Program-made: the position numbers and the translations under genes | Shown: positions 60,324 through 64,000 of the stretch, piece after piece | How the letters are laid out: every line of letters begins with the position of its first letter | Numbering within the stretch: the first letter of the stretch is position 1 | The notes under the pieces: model-generated | What the model was told of the DNA's origin: nothing | The model's database searches: none | Seen by the model: the letters and a program-made list of their open reading frames with translations, nothing else | Assembly: GCA_963843755.1 (NCBI GenBank) | Contig: CAWJLS010000001.1 | Location: 157,385-221,384 of the forward strand | Source: CAWJLS01 sp963843755 | GTDB lineage: Bacteria > Acidobacteriota > Thermoanaerobaculia > Multivoradales > DATKCC01 | DNA length: 64,000 nucleotides | Direction: 5' to 3'

Positions 60324-62891
60324 GTGACCGACGAGACCACCGGGCCGGAGAGTGCCGGCAAGGAGACGCCGCCGGGCCGCCGAGCTCGAGGCGTCGATCC
60401 TCGGGAGCGGGTCTGTCGCGAGCTCGCCGAGCTGCTGGCGACCCCCGAAGGACTGCGCACCGCACGCCTGGCCGGGCTGGTGGGACTGGTCGAGCCCGCG
60501 CCGGCGCCGGTCCCCGAGGAGCCCCCGCCGAAACCGCCCCGGGAGACCCGTCCGATCTCGATCTGGCAGCCGGAGGTCCGAGGCGGCGAGACCGTCTTCG
60601 TCCGCCCGCCGGTCGGCCCCCTCGGCGACCACCACGCCACCACGCCGGTCCTGACGCCGCGCCGCGGACCCCTGCCGCGGCGGATCTGCTGGTTCGGCGA
60701 GTCGGCCGCCGCCGGCTACCTCTACGCGCCGCACCGCACCCCGGGCCAGGTGCTCGAAGCCCAGCTCCGGGCGGTCGCCGGCGAAGGGAGCTACGAGATC
60801 GTCGATCTCGCGCGCACCAACGAAACCCTCGGCCCCCTGGTCACGACCGTCGAGCGGTCCCTCCAGCTCGACCCCGACCTCCTGGTGGTCTACACCGGCA
60901 ACAACTGGCCGCTGCTCGAAACCTCCGACGTCTCTCCCTACGTGCCGTCCGTGCGCGACCGCCAGGCCCTCGGCGCCACCCTCCGGCCAGGCCGAGCCGG
61001 CCGCGGAGAGGGCGGCGACCGGGGCAACACCGGCGTGGCGGGGGCGGTCGGCCTGTCCCGCAAGCGCCTGGCCCTGCGGGCAACCGCGGCCCTCGACCGC
61101 CTGGCCGAGATCGCCCGCCGGGCGAAGATCCCGCTCCTCCTGGTGATCCCCGAGGTCAACCTGGGCGACTGGGAGGCCGTCCAGCCCCCGATCTGGCTGA
61201 CCGGCGACGCCACCGCCCGCTGGCACGCCCTGTTCGACCACGCCCGCGAGGCCCTGGCCTCCGAAGACTGGGCCGGGGTCGAGCACCTCGCCTGGCAGAT
61301 GAACGCCCTCGACGGCTCCTCCTGCCCGACCCCGTTCCGCCTGCTGGCACGGGCCTGGCGGGCGCAGGGCCGGCTGGACGAAGCCCGCGACGCCGCCCGG
61401 GCCGAGGTCGACAGCGTCCACTCCCCCCTGCTGTGCTGCCTCGCGGCCCCGCAGGCCACCACCGCCGTCCGCGACCTCCTGTCCGACGCCGCCCGCCGCC
61501 ACGGCCTGCCCACCGTCGACCTGCGCCAAGTCTTCGCCGAGCACACCGGCTCGCCGCTCCCGGACCGCCGGATGTTCCTCGACTACTGCCACCTGACCGC
61601 GGAAGGGATGCACGTCCTCGGCGCCGCCGTCACCGAGCAGGTGCTCCGCCTCTGCCCGGTCGTGGCGGACGAGGCGGCCGGACCCACCGAGTCGGTCCAG
61701 ATGGACGAATCCACCGGATCAGCCGGCGCGGACCAGCCAGCCACCTCCTCCGCGCCAGCCGGCGCCGGAGCCCGTGCCTCTCGATCCTGGCAACAGCTCG
61801 CCGCGACCCTCCCGCAGCCCGAGATCTCTCCCGAGGCCGAAGCCACCGCCCGCCTCGGCGCCGCCATCCACACCGCCCACCGCCTGCTCCCCCTGCGCGC
61901 CTCGGCGCCGGTGGCCTCCGCCGCGCCTGCCGCTCCCGTCGAAGCCGCCGGTCAGACCGAGAAGGCCGAGAACGCCGAACGAGAAGATCCGGCCGAACTA
62001 GAAGATCGGGCCGAACAGGGAGCCCCCTTCGACGTACACCACGAGATCCTCGACCACTGGTGCGCCGCCGCGCTCGACGCCTCCCCGGGCGTCGCCGCTG
62101 CCATGGTCGACCTCGTCACCCTCCGCCTGGCCCTCCTCGACGACACCCCCGCCGTCCTCACCGACGCCTTCCGCCGCCTCCAGGCCTCCCCCTACCGGAT
62201 GACCCTCCAGCACGGCCTCCGCTGGAACAACCTCGACCTCCCCGTCCTCCGCGCCATCGCCACCGCCCTCCGCCGCGCCGGCCGTCCAGAGGCCGACACA
62301 GTCGACCGGCTCCTCGCCGCCGCCGGTCGGCGCGCAAGCGCAGAGGTCGACCTGGTGCGCGACGAGCGCCGATTCGACCTGGTGCGCAACGAGCGCTTCC
62401 TGGCCGCCCCCCTCGAGCGCCCCCTGCCGGACGCCATGGACCTCCGCGACCTCACCGGCCGCGCCACCCTCCGCGCCGTCTGGCCCGAAACCACCTTCGA
62501 GATCCCGATCTCCGGCGAGAGCGACCTCACCCTCGGCCTCACCGCCCGCCTCCCCCCCATCCCCACCGCCGACCCGTCCGACCCCCTCGCCACCGACCGC
62601 ACCGGCCAGGCCGAGATCGTCCTCCAGCCCACCGCTCGCCACGACGCCGCCCCCGCAAGTCCGAGCACCGTCGCCCGCCCGACCCTCACCGCCGCCTGGA
62701 CCCACACCACCCTCCACCTCCCCACCGACCGCCTCCCCCCAGGCCTCCACCGCCTCACCATCCGCTGGCCCCCGCTCCCCCCTCTCGGCACCGAGGCCCT
62801 CCAGGCCGCCCGCCACCGCCTCGAGATCGGCGCCGAAGCCGACCTGCACCCGATCTTCGGGGAGGTCGCGTCGCTCCGTCTCCGGCCGTGA
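60324..62891 (+). CDS. Large protein with an SGNH/GDSL-hydrolase-like N-terminal half
   Basis: 855 aa from GTG at 60324. After a Pro-rich lead, ICWFGESAAAGYLYAP looks like the block I serine of SGNH hydrolases, TGNNWP like the block III Asn, and MFLDYCHLTAEGMHVLG like the block V DXXH. There is no signal peptide. Residues about 480-600 are Ala/Pro/Glu-rich with 9-nt repeats (EKAENAEREDPAELEDRAEQ). The C-terminal 270 residues are helical then beta-rich, of no family I know. It may remove or move an acyl group on the carbamoylated product. Medium certainty for the hydrolase fold, low for function. Confidence 0.72.
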   Translation: MTDETTGPESAGKETPPGRRARGVDPRERVCRELAELLATPEGLRTARLAGLVGLVEPAPAPVPEEPPPKPPRETRPISIWQPEVRGGETVFVRPPVGPLGDHHATTPVLTPRRGPLPRRICWFGESAAAGYLYAPHRTPGQVLEAQLRAVAGEGSYEIVDLARTNETLGPLVTTVERSLQLDPDLLVVYTGNNWPLLETSDVSPYVPSVRDRQALGATLRPGRAGRGEGGDRGNTGVAGAVGLSRKRLALRATAALDRLAEIARRAKIPLLLVIPEVNLGDWEAVQPPIWLTGDATARWHALFDHAREALASEDWAGVEHLAWQMNALDGSSCPTPFRLLARAWRAQGRLDEARDAARAEVDSVHSPLLCCLAAPQATTAVRDLLSDAARRHGLPTVDLRQVFAEHTGSPLPDRRMFLDYCHLTAEGMHVLGAAVTEQVLRLCPVVADEAAGPTESVQMDESTGSAGADQPATSSAPAGAGARASRSWQQLAATLPQPEISPEAEATARLGAAIHTAHRLLPLRASAPVASAAPAAPVEAAGQTEKAENAEREDPAELEDRAEQGAPFDVHHEILDHWCAAALDASPGVAAAMVDLVTLRLALLDDTPAVLTDAFRRLQASPYRMTLQHGLRWNNLDLPVLRAIATALRRAGRPEADTVDRLLAAAGRRASAEVDLVRDERRFDLVRNERFLAAPLERPLPDAMDLRDLTGRATLRAVWPETTFEIPISGESDLTLGLTARLPPIPTADPSDPLATDRTGQAEIVLQPTARHDAAPASPSTVARPTLTAAWTHTTLHLPTDRLPPGLHRLTIRWPPLPPLGTEALQAARHRLEIGAEADLHPIFGEVASLRLRP

Positions 62892-63033
62892 TCCGGCCGC
62901 GATCTCACAACATGAGCTGCGCGTCGAACGCACAGGTTGTACGTTTCGATGCTCGAGCTGATCGTTCGGCCTACCGGTCGGTCGGCGACCCACTCCCCGC
63001 CCTCTCCATCGCTGTCTCAACGACTATGCGATC

Positions 63034-63582
63034 ATGACGACGAACCCGGACCTCCCCGCCATGGCACGCGCCGAGACCATCTCTTTCGACCTGGCCACGA
63101 TCCGGCGGCTCGTCGAACAGGTCGTCGCCGACGACTCCCGAGTCCTCGCCGTCTACCTCTTCGGCTCCCGGGCACGCGGTGAGGCGCTCGAAGGCTCCGA
63201 CCTCGACCTGGCCGTCCTCCTCGCCGAGCCCTTCGGCGTCATGGAGCTCCTCGCCCTCGAAGATCGCCTCGAGCGCGCCCTCGGCGTGCCGACCGACCTG
63301 ATCGACCTGGGCAAGGCCAGCGCCTTCCTCGCCCTCGACGTCATCCGCGGCGAACGCATCTACTGCACCGACTCGACGCGTTGCGACGAGTTCGACCTCT
63401 ACGTCCTCCGCCGTGCCGGCGACCTCGAGCCCTTCGAGCGCGAGCGCCGCCGCCTGGCGCTCGGCTTCGAGCCGGGCTCGACCGACGGACCGAGGAGCCG
63501 GAATGAGTCCCGACAAGATCGATCCCAAAGTCGTCACGGCAAAGACCGAGGCGATCCGCAAGATGCTCGCCGGCATCGCTGA
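63034..63582 (+). CDS. MntA-type antitoxin nucleotidyltransferase
   Basis: 182 aa; a start at 63061 (MARAETIS) is also possible. The minimal nucleotidyltransferase motif is GSX10DXD: GS at 44-45, D56 and D58 (GSRARGEALEGSDLDLAV). The domain ends by residue about 135; the rest is basic and out of character, overlapping the next gene by 80 nt. MntA antitoxins silence HEPN toxins by adding AMP to a tyrosine. The partner gene follows directly and has the matching target motif. Confidence 0.85.
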   Translation: MTTNPDLPAMARAETISFDLATIRRLVEQVVADDSRVLAVYLFGSRARGEALEGSDLDLAVLLAEPFGVMELLALEDRLERALGVPTDLIDLGKASAFLALDVIRGERIYCTDSTRCDEFDLYVLRRAGDLEPFERERRRLALGFEPGSTDGPRSRNESRQDRSQSRHGKDRGDPQDARRHR

Positions 63583-63961
63583 CCTCCCCCTGGGCTCCTA
63601 CGAAGAATGGACCGACGACCCGCGCATGGTCGCTGCCGGCGAGTCCTACCTCCGCCGCGCCCTCGAAGCCCTGCTCGACCTCTCCCGCCACCTCCTCGCC
63701 AAAGGCTTCGGCCGCGCCGTCCCCGAGTACGCCGCCATCGCCGACGCACTCCAAGAGGAAACCGCCCTGTCTCCCGAGCTCGCCTCCAAGCTCCGCCTCA
63801 TGGCCCGCTATCGCAATCGCATGGTGCACTTCTACGACGACATCTCGACCCAGGAGCTGTTCGACATCCTCACCGAGCACCTGAGCGATATCCCGGCGAC
63901 TCTGGAAGCCCTCAACCAGTGGTTCGACTCCCACCCGGACCGCGTCCGCGGAGACCTGTGA
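63503..63961 (+). CDS. HepT-like HEPN toxin
   Basis: 152 aa from ATG at 63503 with GAGGAG upstream. It is an all-helical HEPN (DUF86) protein. The RNase motif RX4H is R104...H109, and Y111 completes RX4HXY (RNRMVHFY), the tyrosine that MntA modifies in studied pairs. It would cut RNA when freed from the antitoxin. Its reading frame starts inside the last 80 nt of the MntA frame. The pair suggests an accessory, possibly mobile, defence-type cassette. Confidence 0.85.
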   Translation: MSPDKIDPKVVTAKTEAIRKMLAGIADLPLGSYEEWTDDPRMVAAGESYLRRALEALLDLSRHLLAKGFGRAVPEYAAIADALQEETALSPELASKLRLMARYRNRMVHFYDDISTQELFDILTEHLSDIPATLEALNQWFDSHPDRVRGDL

Positions 63962-63963
63962 GG

Positions 63964-64000
63964 ATGAAGGTCGTCTACAGGATCACCTACCCCAACGGAA
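63964..64000 (+). CDS. Start of a probable GIY-YIG nuclease (3' partial)
   Basis: ATG at 63964, two bases after the HepT stop, opens MKVVYRITYPNG and then the window ends. This matches the beginning of a known small GIY-YIG family (usually followed by K-I-Y-V-G), but only twelve residues are visible, so the call is tentative. It may be the third gene of the toxin-antitoxin cassette. Confidence 0.4.
   Translation, partial: MKVVYRITYPNG

Noticed and set aside
58644..61613. A 989-aa minus-strand open frame over the carbamoyltransferase and SGNH-like genes
   Set aside because: It lies antisense to two recognised genes and shows only low-complexity composition.

Overview
The window is GC-rich (about 70 %) DNA from a Gram-negative bacterium. 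It carries an LpxL/HtrB-like acyltransferase, an RND-TolC efflux operon, lipoprotein signal peptides and Complex I genes. Gene content, such as the DHH-CBS-nucleotidyltransferase fusion, the multihaem TPR cytochrome and the ASH-repeat protein, would suit Acidobacteriota (Thermoanaerobaculia or Holophagae-like) or a related high-GC phylum. That placement is inference. I saw no rRNA, tRNA, CRISPR array or insertion sequence.

Layout. (1) 1-2969: the end of a lipid or polyene-type cluster, with a catalytically dead ketosynthase (chain-length-factor-like), a lipid A-type acyltransferase and a convergent GT2 glycosyltransferase. (2) 3052-15073: a Rex-type operator, then nuoA-E-F-G-H-J-K-L-M-N and rex. 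The genes for NuoB, C, D and I are absent from the cluster. (3) 15213-17414: a secreted heptahaem cytochrome with TPRs. (4) 17393-21632 (minus): rsmD, an unknown membrane-anchored protein and a DHH-CBS-tRNA nucleotidyltransferase. (5) 21703-26093: an accessory patch of small secreted proteins, one with ten cysteines in its last 32 residues, an XRE-type regulator, and a secreted-protein gene broken by four frameshifts. (6) 26169-40772 (minus): ten housekeeping genes, valS, birA, coaX, an unknown gene, comEC, miaA, hfq, a lipoprotein gene, pgsA and dnaE. (7) 40962-46577: signalling genes (a response regulator beside a B12-binding mutase subunit, a hybrid histidine kinase, a PAS-PAS-GGDEF protein) and two cupins, one followed by an SRPBCC remnant. 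(8) 46610-53108 (minus): tolC, adaptor, RND pump and a PII-like gene, ending in a likely terminator. (9) 53329-58368: an ASH-repeat membrane protein, a cysteine or cystathionine synthase and an AGCS symporter. (10) 58425-62891: a carbamoyltransferase paired with an SGNH-hydrolase-like protein. (11) 63034 to the end: a MntA-HepT toxin-antitoxin pair and the first codons of a probable GIY-YIG nuclease.

How the parts work together. Regions 2 and 3 look like a redox module: Rex senses NADH/NAD+, its box overlaps a possible nuo promoter, and rex closes the nuo cluster. Gene overlaps of the ATGA or TGATG type are common in nuo, the efflux operon and the minus-strand housekeeping block, which indicates tight translational coupling.

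Caution. Several otherwise well-conserved genes (nuoF, dnaE twice, and the secreted gene at 24934) have single frameshifts in short G or CG runs. Sequencing or assembly indels are at least as likely as real gene decay.
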